Positions 1 to 11,664 are shown, numbered from the stretch's first letter. The stretch is 64,000 nucleotides of DNA from Lophium mytilinum (GCA_010093605.1 MU004188.1:444341-508340); one strand, 5' to 3'. Translations and numbers: made by a program. Notes: generated by a model from the sequence alone, not told the origin.

Positions 1-1116
1 CCGATTCATTTCCGATCTAAAGTTGATCTGGAGATAGCGTAGATGCTCCAGATTCTTCAGTCTCAGGAGGTCATACATTCCCGGAACGCTCAACTCCTTG
101 CCGCGCAAGAGGAAGTCTTTCAGTGCGGGTTGCTCTGCGGCGAACATGTCCGTGAAGCTAAGCACCAATCTAAGCTGTTCCAACCTCTCGCATTCCTCGA
201 GCAGTTGCAGTGAATGGATGAGCCGCTGCCCGGATAATGTCATGCGAGTGTTCCAGTCGAGTATACAGCCATTCTCTGTAAGGGGGATATCGGCATAATG
301 ACCATGGAGGATAAGGCGCTTCATGACCATTCGAGCTTCTAGTCCCGCAGCCTCTAAGAACCGGATCCATTGCAAATAGGCATGCTCAACATTTTCCTCA
401 TCAACGTGCACCCAGAACTCATTGTTTGCGTAAAAGAACGTGCGAGCTTCGTGGGAGATTTGGGGAACCCCAACCTGCATGATGTCCTTCAGGTTATCAA
501 CGCATTCGGCCCCTTCGGAACCGTTACTGAAGTCGAAGAGCATCATGAAGGTTTCTCCTTCGTCCCTCAGGTCATCATCTTCAGGCCTGAAATAGGAGAT
601 TGTGGTACCGCCTTCTTCGAGCGGTTCATGCCACACTTGTGGGTCGGGCCGGGAGGCGAGTGAGTTCCAAAACGCTCGATCGGCCGCTGTTGCAGAGTCG
701 TCGAGCAGTGGTATTGGCGGCAGCGGCAGGGAGCCGTTGTATGGGCCAACATCTAATTCTGATGCTAGCAGGAAGCTCTCGGAGTCGTTGTTGGCGAAGT
801 CGACCTCGAGCTGGCAATTACCCTTGAGAAGCTCCCCGTAGATTTGGTTGCGAGTCTCCCCGGATAGGGCTAAAAGAAAGGGATTGCGAACAATATGTAT
901 ACTCGTAGTCCCAAGAGTCGTTGCCTCGGTTGTAGTTTCAGGAGTCATCGCTTTGGCTGCAGTGTCCGGCTCCGAACGACGCAGTTTCTTGGATTGATGC
1001 TCGGAGTCAATGTTCACGGTGTCTGGTTCTGGCTCTGCTGGTCGCTTTGGTAGCGGCGCCGCAGATGAGGTGGACGCGGAGGCCCGGCGATTGTGAGAAC
1101 GTGTAAGTGGTGCCAT
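1..1116 (-). CDS. F-box-like/2EXR-type protein, C-terminus cut by window edge
   Basis: The reading frame is open from an ATG at 1116 (context AAACATGGCA) to the left edge, about 372 codons, so the C-terminus is missing. The N-terminus is Ser/Pro/Lys-rich with a basic KKLRR patch, followed at about residue 85 by LALSGETRNQIYGELL. That matches the LPREIRDxIY signature of the three downstream genes. A second family motif, ISHEARTFFYANNEFWV, matches their VRLEAxExxYxxNxF block. Such proteins are abundant in Pezizomycotina and mostly of unknown function; F-box-like members may be ubiquitin-ligase adaptors, but nothing here proves that. It is the most diverged of four same-strand relatives. No intron is needed in the visible part. 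Confidence 0.75.
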   Translation of the reverse strand, partial: MAPLTRSHNRRASASTSSAAPLPKRPAEPEPDTVNIDSEHQSKKLRRSEPDTAAKAMTPETTTEATTLGTTSIHIVRNPFLLALSGETRNQIYGELLKGNCQLEVDFANNDSESFLLASELDVGPYNGSLPLPPIPLLDDSATAADRAFWNSLASRPDPQVWHEPLEEGGTTISYFRPEDDDLRDEGETFMMLFDFSNGSEGAECVDNLKDIMQVGVPQISHEARTFFYANNEFWVHVDEENVEHAYLQWIRFLEAAGLEARMVMKRLILHGHYADIPLTENGCILDWNTRMTLSGQRLIHSLQLLEECERLEQLRLVLSFTDMFAAEQPALKDFLLRGKELSVPGMYDLLRLKNLEHLRYLQINFRSEMNR

Positions 1117-2199
1117 GTTTGTGGTGGGTAGTGTGGATATGAGAAGCGCAATCTTCCGAGGATTCTAATATATATATTTTCCTGAATCTGGCAAGTGAAC
1201 GTGCTTTCGTTTCACCGGTAGCGTACTGTAGCAGGACACGCCGTAATAACCGTTATGACTGTCTTATAATTCACCGTACGATTTCACAGTACGTCACACT
1301 TCGAGCTAGTCTAAAGGCTTACACGGTTTTCTTTAGCGAAGTAAAGGTGGAGGTCGAACAGTGTTGGCCTTGTAATCTGCTATGCTAGAGGTTCGTGAGA
1401 TTTCGTATAATGATGGAGAGATGGTTAGCTACATAGCGGCGTACTGGTTCATACTGAAGAACCAAGAGAACAAAGGAACAAAGAAACAAAGAACCAAATA
1501 GAACCAGAAACCGAAGAGAACAAAAGAACAGGATTATGCAGACAATCATGAACGTGTAGCCTAGACACTTTAAGCTTCATAGAATAGAAAGAAATAACCT
1601 TTCTATCAGATTTTACTGCTGTCGGGCAGCCGACGGACTGACTTATAAGCTCAGATCATTATTGGCCAGGTTACATCACACGCCTTAGGAGGCGTTATAA
1701 GGAAAAGAGGATTGTTTTATGTTCTGACTCCTAGGCAAGGCCGAGGTAAGTTCTGAGAGGATCTTCTCTTACCATCCGCGGTGTCCCAAAGTATGTACAT
1801 ACTTTTTAATATGTTGCTATCTGAAGTTGGGAACTTATTTCACCCGTTCTCCGATACTTGAGTCCTTTACCATAGCGGCATCGAGTGTTTCGGAGAAGAT
1901 GTATTTCCTCCTGAAACAAACATGGCTAAACGCCAGAAGCCCACAAGCCGACCACCGTATATAGCTCACGCTTCGAAAGTGGTGTTGGCCGGCAAGATAA
2001 AGGTAGGCGAAAGCTTGCAGGAACTTTGGAAGCAGAAGCTCAACCGGAATTTGCCTCGCGGATCCCACAGTTTCAGGAGTTGCTAGATGCCTGCCCATCA
2101 AGCTTTCCCCCTCTTCGTCATGACTACGTCAAGTCAGAATAGCTGGTATGCAACAATCTTTAAAGCGCAAACTTACTTATGCTCTGGGAACCATCGCAA
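1117..2199. other. Intergenic, no gene seen
   Basis: This is the upstream region of the first gene and the 3' flank of the next. It contains an A/G-rich run at about 1460-1530 built of variants of GAACCAAAGAACA, and AT-rich TATATATA near 1168, which could serve the gene starting at 1116. A short open frame at 1835-2101 has no recognisable content. Confidence 0.6.
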
Positions 2200-3763
2200 C
2201 TAGGAATCAGTTGACTCAGCCAAACGCGTCAGATCCCAGTGCTCGTCTCCCGAGTATTCCAGGTTAGCATCCGCCGTACTTGCTTGAAGAACGTTTAGCT
2301 CCCGAGAATACGAGTGACTCTTCACAGGGTTCCAGATAGCATGTTTCTTTGAGATGAGATCCTCGGATACCACGTACTCGCTTTTGAAGAAGCAGTCCTT
2401 GGAGAAGCGGGGCCGGTCTCCCACATTCAGAGTGATCATTACACTACGGAGGTTGCTCCTCTTACGATTTCTCATCCGGCTCATTATGACCTCAAAGATC
2501 ATCCAGACAGCGTCAAACCCGGGGACTCCTTTTAGCTCCAGCTGATGTAGCTTGTCGTGGCCAGAAACATCAACCCATCTGCAACTTTGGAGGTTGATAG
2601 TCAAGTTCCGGAGATCAGGCATCTGGAATACATGATTGAGCACGTTCACCCAATATGCGAAAAGGTAGTGCTTTGCGTTCGGTTCTTCATCCTCGTTTGT
2701 GCAGCGCACTGTCGCGTATTTCGTGAGATGTTGCGGGTCAAAATTGTCGATGTAGTTGTAGCAACGAGGTTTGCTATTCTGAGGTATCAAGGGCAACGTG
2801 AAGAAGAAATACATTTCGAACACTTGAATCTTGGAGAGCTGATAGCTGTTTAGCGGAAGGGTCCTGTGAAGGTTCTTGAGGGGAAATGTGAGGTTGGATG
2901 GCTCCCACCATGTGAACCTGTTGCAAGCGTAGAGCATTTCTCTAGCTTCGAGCCTGACTTGTTTAGTGACACGCAGAAGACTCCAATCCCTACCGGCGGC
3001 CTTGTAGAGAATTCTCCGTTCGTTATCATCCTCATCCTCATCATCCTTATAAGTGGGATAGAGGCTCACATATATCTCGCACGAGCTCATGACTGGAGCG
3101 TATATCTTGTCGCGTAGCTCTCGAGGCAGACTCAAGAAATTCGTTTCCATGCCGGTGACGAGGCTGCGATGAACTTTGGCTTCCGAGACTTCTACCTCGC
3201 CCACAAGCTGTTTGAGCTTCATGGCGAAGGCTTTCCGGTCCTTGATGGTCCCGGGTTTGAGGGAACGAATCGCCATATTGCGCGCCTCGGTCAGCAAGTC
3301 GATGAGCTGCCATTGATCCTCCGTGCCTTCACTCCGATCGTAGCTGTCAGAGATCTGTTTACTGTTAGTGCTGTAATGATTGTGTACCGTCACACTCGCA
3401 TACTGTTCTTCCACCGCTTGTAGTGTCTCATTTATTTCAGATGCCCGGGCCAGACGGATGTCTCGCCTTTTGAGTCACTAGTGAGTTGTTTGGGCTGCCC
3501 CGAACAGCGACAGAGGACTTTATACGGGCTTGGGAGTGTGCTCCGTTGCCCCTCTTCTGAAATAACATGAGACACCACAAGCGGCGGCAAGGAAGCGTGC
3601 GGAGCTCTACGACAGAGCATTGTATTCAGGACGGATATAGGCTTACATCTTCCATCAGATTGGGTGGGGCCGCTGAACTGGTGACTTCATTTTTGTGACC
3701 GTTGTCGTCGGACGAGGACGAGATCTCGCTGTAGCGACGTCGCTTGGTGGACGGCTCATCCAT
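2200..3763 (-). CDS. F-box-like/2EXR-type protein (tandem paralogue A)
   Basis: The main exon, 2200 to about 3450, encodes about 400 residues with FLSLPRELRDKIYAPVM, then the family block VRLEAREMLYACNRF and a C-terminal TADANLEYSGDEHWD motif shared with the next two genes. This exon has no in-frame ATG before LTEARNMAIR, so the true start lies upstream. A short first exon starting at ATG 3763 encodes MDEPSTKRRRYSE plus Ser/Asp-rich sequence with an NLS-like KRRR. It ends at a GTAAGC donor near 3650. The exact acceptor is unclear: the frame just before the main exon reads RDIRLARASEINETLQAVEE, which suggests one lies near 3430-3470. A nuclear or F-box adaptor role is only inference. Confidence 0.7.
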
Positions 3764-4277
3764 ATCCCCGACCAGTGGCACCGGGTTGTTCCTCCTAGGG
3801 AGAAGGCGGAAAAGCTGCTGAGTGAAGGATGGGCTCCGTGTTCTGATTTCTGTGGTTGAAAGGAGATGATTGAAAGTGATACTAGGCCCGCTTGGGTGAA
3901 GAGCAAGCTCGCTGTGGAATAGGCAGCAGTAAAGCACAGCCCTTTCATGGTCACAAAGAGTGACATCGCTTCACTTGGCAAACTCGGCCCGGGACTTATA
4001 TATCCGATGTTTAAGAAGCAATGATGGCATTCGGGGAATTGATTGGAAAAGGGGAAGAAGAAAAGAGAAATACTACCCCATTCTCGCTCCACACTAAGGG
4101 TAAAACCCTTAGGAATGTTGGAATGTAAAGCCTCAAACGACATCAGATGAGACAAACCCATCTGTAGTCTATATCATATCAGATCAATCAACCTCCTCCT
4201 AAGCGAGGATATAGGTTTCCGTATTTCAACAGGGAACTCCCAACTGACTGCTGCCATTGTAAATGAATTCCTTATTT
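3764..4277. other. Intergenic, no gene seen
   Basis: Spacer between two tandem paralogues. Open frames on the minus strand run through it but show no family motifs. It probably holds the promoter of the gene ending at 2200 and the 3' UTR of the next. Confidence 0.5.
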
Positions 4278-5741
4278 TTAATAAAATAATGATGGCTTGA
4301 CTTTCGCATACAATAAGAAAGTCAGCCGGCGACGAAACGCAAGACGGCAATTGAGTTCTATATGCTCGAAGAACTCAGCGCGCTCCTGTTCACCCTCTGG
4401 TGCCTTCACAGGGACATCATATACACAATCATACTGGCAGTCCGCGCCACGCACAGGGAAGGGTTCGTTGATCCACCAGAAACCATCCGATTCAATCAGG
4501 TTCGAGCAACTCCATTCGTCATCAGCTGAGTACTGCAAGTCACAATCCGCCGTGCTTGCTCTGAACTCGTCGATTCCGCTGAACTCGTCGGGCCCCCTGC
4601 TTGTTGGGCTCCATAACCCACGCGCCGTGGTAAGGACGTCGAAAGCGCATCTCATATCTTCTCCAGTATTCGCAAAATCATCCCCCACGCCCGAAGCCGT
4701 GACCACTATATTTCCTAAAGCGGACTTCTTTCTGTCCCGCATTCGAGTCATCAAGGCCTGTGCTGCTAAGAACTGGCCACCGAACTTGGGGACAAGGATT
4801 CCGGCATCATAAAGCGAGTCGTTTCGAAGAGCATGACACCTATGTCGCGACCAGCTGCAATGCTGGAATCCGATGAACAGCTCCCGCAGAGCAGGCATCT
4901 TGAACACATGATCCAGCTTATTCACCCAGACGGCGAAAAGCCACAGATGCTGGTTCAACACGAGGCCTTTCGGCGTGGCGCATGCTCGGGCGTACTTTGC
5001 TCTACTCTGGGGAACCACGGCTTTGAGGTATCCCAGCTCAGTAGGGTCCTTTCGCCAGTATGAGATGTCGCCGCTAACTCCGAGTTGGAGTTCGTCATCG
5101 CTGGAGAGATTGATCTCAAGCAGCCTGATCATGTCGAAAGCAGGGGTTGCGAGCGTTCGGTGAAAGTTGCGTAGTGAGAGCATATCATCGACTCGCCGCG
5201 GTGAGCGGGTCATATCCCATGTGCCCTCTGGGAACCGAGAATCTGCGAGCGGTATGTTGAAACCGTTGTGTTTGTAGAGATACTCTTCCGCTTCGTGTCT
5301 GACTTGTTTGCTGACACGTAGAAGATTTAATTCAACACCTGTCTCCTGACGGACACGTGATATGTCAAATGGAAAGAGACGTCTCTTTGACACCGGGATC
5401 TCATGCTCCTCGGCCGGAATCCAATGACTTTGTTCGCTTGAGAGCAGCACCGTGGCGTAGATTTGATCTCGTATTTCGCGGGGAAGACTTAAGAACGTTG
5501 TCTTAAGCCCTGAAACCATTGCATCATGCACTTTCGACTCCAGAACGATGATCTCACCTAGAAGCTGTCTAAGCTTCATCGCATCAGCTTTAGGGTATTT
5601 GAGGGCGTCAGGATTTAGGGCACGAATGGCTAAGCTGCGCGCCTGCGTGAGAAGATTTACGAGCTGCTGATTTTCTTCGGGTCCTCCATTTCCAAAGTCG
5701 CTATCCGAGACCTGTGTGTGAAATGTGGGTACTGGTGACAT
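4278..5741 (-). CDS. F-box-like/2EXR-type protein (tandem paralogue B)
   Basis: A single open frame of 487 codons from ATG 5741. It carries TTFLSLPREIRDQIYATVLL at about residues 85-105, the block VSKQVRHEAEEYLYKHNGF, the central LDHVFKMPALRELFI repeat-like motif and STADCDLQYSADDEW near the C-terminus. All four motifs recur in the genes on either side, so these are tandem duplicates. This copy has about 75 extra C-terminal residues after the shared end, rich in acidic and aromatic residues. No signal peptide or membrane segment is visible. Function is unknown; the fold is probably F-box-like/2EXR. Confidence 0.8.
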   Translation of the reverse strand: MSPVPTFHTQVSDSDFGNGGPEENQQLVNLLTQARSLAIRALNPDALKYPKADAMKLRQLLGEIIVLESKVHDAMVSGLKTTFLSLPREIRDQIYATVLLSSEQSHWIPAEEHEIPVSKRRLFPFDISRVRQETGVELNLLRVSKQVRHEAEEYLYKHNGFNIPLADSRFPEGTWDMTRSPRRVDDMLSLRNFHRTLATPAFDMIRLLEINLSSDDELQLGVSGDISYWRKDPTELGYLKAVVPQSRAKYARACATPKGLVLNQHLWLFAVWVNKLDHVFKMPALRELFIGFQHCSWSRHRCHALRNDSLYDAGILVPKFGGQFLAAQALMTRMRDRKKSALGNIVVTASGVGDDFANTGEDMRCAFDVLTTARGLWSPTSRGPDEFSGIDEFRASTADCDLQYSADDEWSCSNLIESDGFWWINEPFPVRGADCQYDCVYDVPVKAPEGEQERAEFFEHIELNCRLAFRRRLTFLLYAKVKPSLFY

Positions 5742-6344
5742 CCTGTTCTTCTATTGAGTATCGTGCGTTCTTATTTCCAATCTTGCGGTTGTGGTGGTGG
5801 CGGTGAACTTTACATTAGGTATGCGTTGAAGCCTAGAGGTTACGACGTCTTGTCTCAGAACCGCTTACTAATACACCCAAATGCAGTAAAAGGTTGCTGG
5901 GCTTATAATACCTGAACACATGTAGATATCTAGCAGATGAGAAGAAGTAGGAGTCTACAGCAATGGCCTCCAGACATTTTTACCCAGCAAGGGACGTTCA
6001 CCAGCCTAGAAAACTTAAAGCCCTTAAAGTACCTGTAGCGTATTAATTGCGACGAAAAGCTCTTTGACTTGGAGCTTAGCTATGCAAGATCATGGACCCT
6101 TCTAAAATTAAGTAGATTGAAGTCGATCTTGCAATACTTGCTATGAGTGCAAGAAGCATAACTGGTTGAGGTGATTCTTGGAGTAGAACGCTTATCTGAT
6201 AGAAAGTGCCAAATACACCCAAGTAAGATGTTTTATTGAGTTGATGATTGATACCTTGAGTAGTCCCAAACTGAGTACTCGGCTTCGAGAAGACCAGTGC
6301 GGGTTGTGTCCGTTTCTGTTGTTAGAGACCATAACACCGAGAAT
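5742..6344. other. Intergenic, no gene seen
   Basis: Upstream region of paralogue B and 3' flank of paralogue C. It is AT-rich, with no open frame of note and no repeat recognised. Confidence 0.5.
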
Positions 6345-7973
6345 CTAGCCCCCATCCCCACCTGTTCCGCACGACACATCATTGACGGGAATAGCCGTCC
6401 CACTTCCAGAAAGTCCTTCTGATTCTGTGAGATCCGAGTGACCCCAGTTCTCGTCAGCCGAATAGTTCAAGTCGCAATTCTCCGTAGTTGCCTCGAGCGG
6501 CATATCGATGCGCCGTCTTTCTGTCCACAGTCCAGGCATCTCGGATAAGTCGACCCTGCTGACACCAACCCGGATGCAGCCGAGGCCACTCTTCTTTCGA
6601 TCTCTCATTCGACTCAAAATAATCTGCGTGGCTGCTCTCAAGGGATCGGGCTTAGGAGCTTCATGCGGCTTACCGATCCAACCACATACGCAGTACATAT
6701 CGATGTCCAGATGTTTGAGAGCTGGCATCTTGAAAACATGATCGAGCTTGTTCACCCAAGTCGTGAAAAGCCAGAGATTGTTGTCCAAAACGGTACCATC
6801 AGGAGAACGGCATATGTGCGAATACTTAGTCAGGTAATGAGGATCGATCTTTTTGAGGTAGTTCAGTTCGGCAGATTTGAGATCCTCCGGATCCTCGGGG
6901 GCCTCCGCGTACCATCTAGGGTCGTCCGGTGAGCCGAGATGTATCTGCAAGCTTCGAATGTTGGCGAAAGCAGATGACGATAAGCTCAAATGAAACATTC
7001 CAAGCGTGCAACCGTCGTAGAACTCTCCGAATTGCCGGTTCGGAAACGAGAAGTTGTTGTACTTGTAGAAGGTTTCTTCCGCTTCGAGTTTGACTTGTCG
7101 ACTGGTACGTAGAAGGTTCATCACAATGCCTTCTCCCTCGAGTAGCTCCGAGCCATCGAACGGTACCAAGCCTCCTTCCTGTGCTTTCAACATAGCCAAT
7201 CTCTCAGGGCCGATGCGATCGAACTCGATCACTGGCTGCTCACTATCACTAACCGCGACTAGTGATAGTTTGTAGATCTCGTCTCGGATCTCACGGGGAA
7301 AACTGAAGAAAGTCGTTTCGTGGCCCGCGACTACAATGTCGTGAACTTTTGGTTCCAGCATGCCAATTTCACCAAGAAGCTGTCTGAACCTCATGGCGTC
7401 CGCCTTCCGGTCCTCACTGGCCTCGTGTTCAAGGAAAGAGAAAGCCATGTCGCGTACCAGCGTGGTGAGTTCGACGAGTCGTTGTTGATCAGCCATATCT
7501 ACATGGGCAGACGTGTTGACATTGCTGCTTGAGTCCTTGTATTCGTTAGGCATCTGAAATCAAGGTCCGAGCATGTTCCAACTTACAGCAGTAGCCTTGT
7601 ACTGAGTGATCTCCCTCACTCCCGGCGGTGCTGTTGAGATTGTGTCTGGGTCTACCGACTGCATGGCCTCCCCGTCTACGATTGCACGATCGTTGATGTC
7701 GGACTCAGTATAGGTCCCACCGAAGCAAGGGCGCTTATTTGATGGTGCTGCTTTTCTTCCCGCTTCCGTCGCGACGGCACCCAGTCCAGTGCTAGGCGAG
7801 ATTGATGGTAGCGGCGTTGATGTCCTTGGCTTGCGTTTTGACGGCGGCTGCGTAGTGTTGTAGCGCTGCTCATGTGGGGTACCGCAAATGTGTGTGTCCT
7901 TGCGAGGTACTTCCTCCAGGTTTGCATCGTGCGGCGCGTTCGCCATGCTGCCTCCAGCGCCAAAGCTTGCCAT
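6345..7973 (-). CDS. F-box-like/2EXR-type protein (tandem paralogue C)
   Basis: The main exon 6345-7553 gives 402 residues with TTFFSFPREIRDEIYKLSL, TSRQVKLEAEETFYKYNNF, LDHVFKMPALKHLDI and a TENCDLNYSADENW end, clearly paralogous to B. Immediately upstream, 7587-7973 encodes 129 Ser/Thr/Pro-rich residues from ATG 7973 (MASFGAGG...) with basic patches. The two are separated by only 33 nt that begin GTAAGT and end TTTCAG. Removing them keeps frame (…KATA joined to MPNEYKD…). A 33-nt intron is unusually short, so the downstream ATG at 7553 may instead be the start of a shorter product. Function is unknown. Confidence 0.75.
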
Positions 7974-8375
7974 TGTTGGTGTTCATGGAAGGTGGTTCGC
8001 TCAAATGCCGGTAGTTAGGCACCAGATTTAGTCGCCTAGGTGACGGCCATGCAGGTGAGATGCGGTGAAACAGGAAATCTTGGCCGCCAAGACAAGCACA
8101 ACGGTTGATTCCCGATCAATCGATTTTCTCGTTCATTTGCAGCACGACTACCTTTTTGCACCTAACTCTATAACCACACATCGTACTAAAGAAACGATAC
8201 TGGGATTGGGTTTGGCTAGGTAAAGGGGATTAACGAGGAAGTTCTGAAACTACCAATCCGCTCAGCCATTCGATAGAGGTGGGTCGACAAGCTAAACTAA
8301 GGAAGAGGCATAGGTTTCTTACGCATAACAAGATACCGCACTCACATTTCATCTCTATGTAGCTGCATCTCGAGG
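7974..8375. other. Intergenic, no gene seen
   Basis: Promoter side of paralogue C and 3' side of the oxidoreductase. A weak inverted repeat (TTGAT…ATCAA) lies near 8105-8120; nothing else is recognised. Confidence 0.5.
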
Positions 8376-10118
8376 CTAACTATCTTTCAGATCGAGCTTG
8401 AACCCACCGACACACCCCCTCTGAAATAAACCCTCCGGATCGTACTCCCGACTCACCTGCCGCAGAAACTCCCAATTCTCCTTACCATAGCCTTCGAACG
8501 GCTTCTGCCACTCCGCGCAGTAATTGAGATACCGGAAGGGATGGCCCGTTCCGTTAGCAGCCGCAACAGCCTCGATCTGCTCGATAGTGCGACGCGTCGT
8601 CGTCTTCACTAACTCGTCATCCGGGCTTTCGTCCCAGTTGACGGTGAAGCTCACGATAACAAGCGGGTCGTTGGTGTCGTGCAGGCCCATGGGATTTGGG
8701 TCACCCAAGCGCACCCACTCCGGGAGGATCGGCTGCAGGACGAGCGTCCAAACCAGGCCCTTGATCTTGGCACGACGGAGCGGCACAATGGCATCACAGT
8801 AGGCGGCATGCGCGGCGGTAACAGTGGCTGGGTCGTTCTTAATGGTCGTGGTGGCGAAGACCTGGCGTCTACCGGGTGGATTGAGAGTATTCATCTCGTC
8901 GGTCGCACTGGTCAGGGTGCGGATCTTGCAGGTGCTCCAGAAGCGCCAGAAATATGAAAAGGGTGAGGTCTTCCAGTACACGGGCCATTTCTTCTCGTTC
9001 TCGGGGAGCTTGGTGTATACAAGATTGACGGAGATGATCTTCAACCCGAGTGCTTGGATGTAGGAGAAACAGGCAAGAGGACCGGTGGCATGATTGTCGG
9101 GTCTGGTATTGGCATCACCCGAGCTCGCTCTCTCCACGCCTTCGTGGAAGGCGGCCAGGACTTTGCCAGATTGGAATGAGGGCATGTAGAGAAAGCCACT
9201 CCAGATCTTGGTGGACGGGAAGCTACGGGCTGTAAACCGGGTAACAATACCGAAGTTATTAGAGCCGCCTTTAAGAGCGCGCCAGAGACCGTTGTTTTCC
9301 AATGCTGAGGCTGTGGCGACAATGCCGGATGCGAGAACGATTTCGTAGCTAATGATGTTGGAGCAGACAAGTCCAACGCGTGGGGAAAAGAAAGAGAGGC
9401 CACCTGTTTTGCGATCTAGGTTAGTAATTCGGCATTGTCAGTATATTGATAGAGACTTACCTCCTAGAGCCAAGCCACCCACTCCAACAGCAGAATTCCT
9501 ACCACCAGCAACCGCAAGACCTCTCTCGTCCAAGACCTTGGAAACATTCATCCACTTGGCCCCACCACCAATGATGACGCTCGACCCATCCTCGGACGGA
9601 GTCACCTCACAAAAAAGACTGAGATCGATTACGACACCACCCTTGATGCTTGCAGCACCAGGGATCGGAGAGTGGCCGCCACCGCGGATAGCAAACAGCC
9701 TTAGCGTTGCTTCATCGTTAGACTGGCTTCGAAGCTCTGCATACTCTTGCTTGAGGATAGTGACGGCCGTGGAGAGCTCCTGGACGTTGCGGGGTCGGAC
9801 AACGCATGCTGGGATCACTTCGCACTCCTGCTGAGCCCAGTAGGAGTTCATTGATTGCCTGAAGGCGGTAGCATCGTGAGGGGAGATGACACTGTCGGGC
9901 AGTGCCGCTGCGAGGCGTTTGACAAACATCGAAGGCTCCAGAGAATTGCTCGTGAGGTCAAGATCGGGTTTTTTCGCAACTTCGAGCCCTAAGCTTAGCC
10001 ATACACGGCGGAGAACGAGAGTGGAGAGGGTGAGGAGGAGAGCGGTGATAGTATAAGCGGAGAGAGATTGGAATTCCATGATGGGTGGTGCTACAACGAA
10101 GCTAGAATTAGGTGGCAT
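8376..10118 (-). CDS. FAD-linked (berberine-bridge-type) oxidoreductase, membrane-anchored
   Basis: Two exons (10118-9461 and 9403-8376) joined over a 57-nt GTAAGT…ACAG intron give about 561 residues. Residues 15-40 form one hydrophobic segment (SAYTITALLLTLSTLVL), a signal anchor. The FAD_binding_4 domain follows: VRPRNVQELSTAV, then RGGGHSP with the His expected to bind FAD covalently, and GGGLSFFSPRVGLVCSN across the splice site. The C-terminal BBE motif is NYCAEW…ENWEFLRQVSREYDPEGLFQ. Such enzymes oxidise alcohols, sugars or secondary metabolites with oxygen. No biosynthetic cluster genes lie beside it, so the substrate is unknown. An alternative start is Met14 at 10079. Confidence 0.88.
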
Positions 10119-10923
10119 GTACCACTCCTACCTAAAGTCAGGAGCTGACTCAGCTAGCGCCACGCTAACTTCAACCTCTTCTGTCGTTTTAAGTGAACGA
10201 ATCGGAAGAGCAAGAGATGCTAATTTGCAAGATGCCGGCATGCCACTGTAATGGAACAAGGAATTAGCCTTGCGAGAACAATTCACAGGCCTGCTACCAA
10301 AGCCGAAGGACTGGGAGGATTCACAGTCTGTTGAGAAAGAGAGTGGGTAGGAATCATAAGCACGATGTCTTGATAGAGTAAGCGGAAGAACATCGGACCG
10401 ACGGACTAGTCACTTCCAGCAAGAAATATGGAATGGTTGAGGTTGCTATGAACTCGATAATTACTCAACTGAGAGTCTGATATCTGGTTTCATAGCGAGA
10501 TGAGTCGTGGGGTCTTCCTTTCGAGCAAATTGCCCTCGATTCCGGTGTCTTTTTGCTTCAACTCTCACCTCACTTTAAGCCCGAAACACCTGAATGATGC
10601 AGTGACCATGCTTGCTCCTTTTTTCGCAGGCGGATTTTGCCCTACGACACAGATTTTGGCGAAGGTCTGGAAAAGAAGCTACCTACCTGTGCAGGGTGGA
10701 TATTTGCTTTGCTTTTGCCAGCCACCTGCAGCAATGATAACAGTAATAATTGCCAACTTGGAGCTTCGGCAACATCTATCTTTCTTCCCATATGCTGCGG
10801 TCGGTGATCACCCGTTCCAGCCCGATCGAGCAGTCAGGAGGTAGTAATGAGATTACCAGCTATACCTTTTTTGGTATCCACATGTTGTTTTGATACAACC
10901 GTTCACGCTCCAAAGACGTCCCG
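10119..10923. other. Intergenic, no convincing gene
   Basis: About 800 bp. A 114-codon plus-strand frame at 10500-10844 has no recognisable domain and atypical composition, so I do not call it a gene. The region is the promoter side of the oxidoreductase and the 3' flank of the small coiled-coil gene. Confidence 0.5.
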
Positions 10924-11379
10924 TCATAGAAACACGCCGTCTTCTTCTTGAGCCGCAGGGCCCTGGTTTCGCTCTTGGACTCCAGCAGCAGCGCCAGCAC
11001 TCCGGTTGCTACTTGCGCTCTCTGGTTCGCGAGCACTGGCAGTCCCATTACTCGGAACCTCTCCCTGCGCTATATCCTCCTTCTTCGCCGCAGTACCCAT
11101 TTCCTCATCGTGCCACGGCATTCCCCTGCCCTCAACCTCTGCCCTTAACAGCAGTATCCTGTGCTCCATGCGCCCCATGACCTCCTCGTTCTCCGCGATA
11201 GCCTCTTTGCACACCTCATCTCCCTCGGTCGCGAAGGGTTGTAGTTCTTTGTTTGAGTGTTGGAGGTGTATGATGGAGTTGCGCAGTTCGGCTGCTTTGC
11301 CGTGCAGGCTGGAGAGGGGCAGGTCTTTGAGGGCGGCGGCGAAGCGGGTTGGAGAGATCGGGGGTGCCGTTGCGGACAT
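10924..11379 (-). CDS. Small coiled-coil protein, function unknown
   Basis: An intronless frame of 151 residues from ATG 11379. Residues 1-90 look like a conserved helical domain (FAAALKDLPLSSLHGKAAELR, then EAIAENEEVMGRMEHRILLL). It has heptad-like hydrophobic spacing and ends with RGMPWHDEE. The remaining 60 residues are low-complexity Ala/Ser/Glu. No signal peptide or membrane segment is visible. It is divergent from the rhomboid gene with 285 bp between the two starts, so they probably share a promoter region. I do not recognise the family. Confidence 0.65.
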   Translation of the reverse strand: MSATAPPISPTRFAAALKDLPLSSLHGKAAELRNSIIHLQHSNKELQPFATEGDEVCKEAIAENEEVMGRMEHRILLLRAEVEGRGMPWHDEEMGTAAKKEDIAQGEVPSNGTASAREPESASSNRSAGAAAGVQERNQGPAAQEEDGVFL

Positions 11380-11664
11380 TTGGGGTGATGTGAAGGGCAG
11401 ATGGTAGAGTTTATTGTTGTCGCAAAGTCGCTGGATGGATCTTCGACACAGTATGGAGGTTCAGTGGTTTTTTAGAAGGGTAAAGGTAGAAAGTTAAGTT
11501 CACGATGCAGGCACCCGAGGGTGACGTTCGTTTCGTAAGGCTGAAGATCGAAGCTTTGACGTCTCGGCTCGGCTTGCACCTCCGACTTCACGACTCCAAA
11601 AAAATATCACGAGATCCCAACTTCGGCGCGCATTCCCGCGTCCTAACATGCCAGCGCCCACGAA

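Noticed and set aside
1835-2101. 88-codon minus-strand frame in the first spacer
   Set aside because: No motif, and lies in AT-rich spacer.
10500-10844. 114-codon plus-strand frame
   Set aside because: No domain, no homologous-looking motif and no clear promoter or splice context; likely chance.
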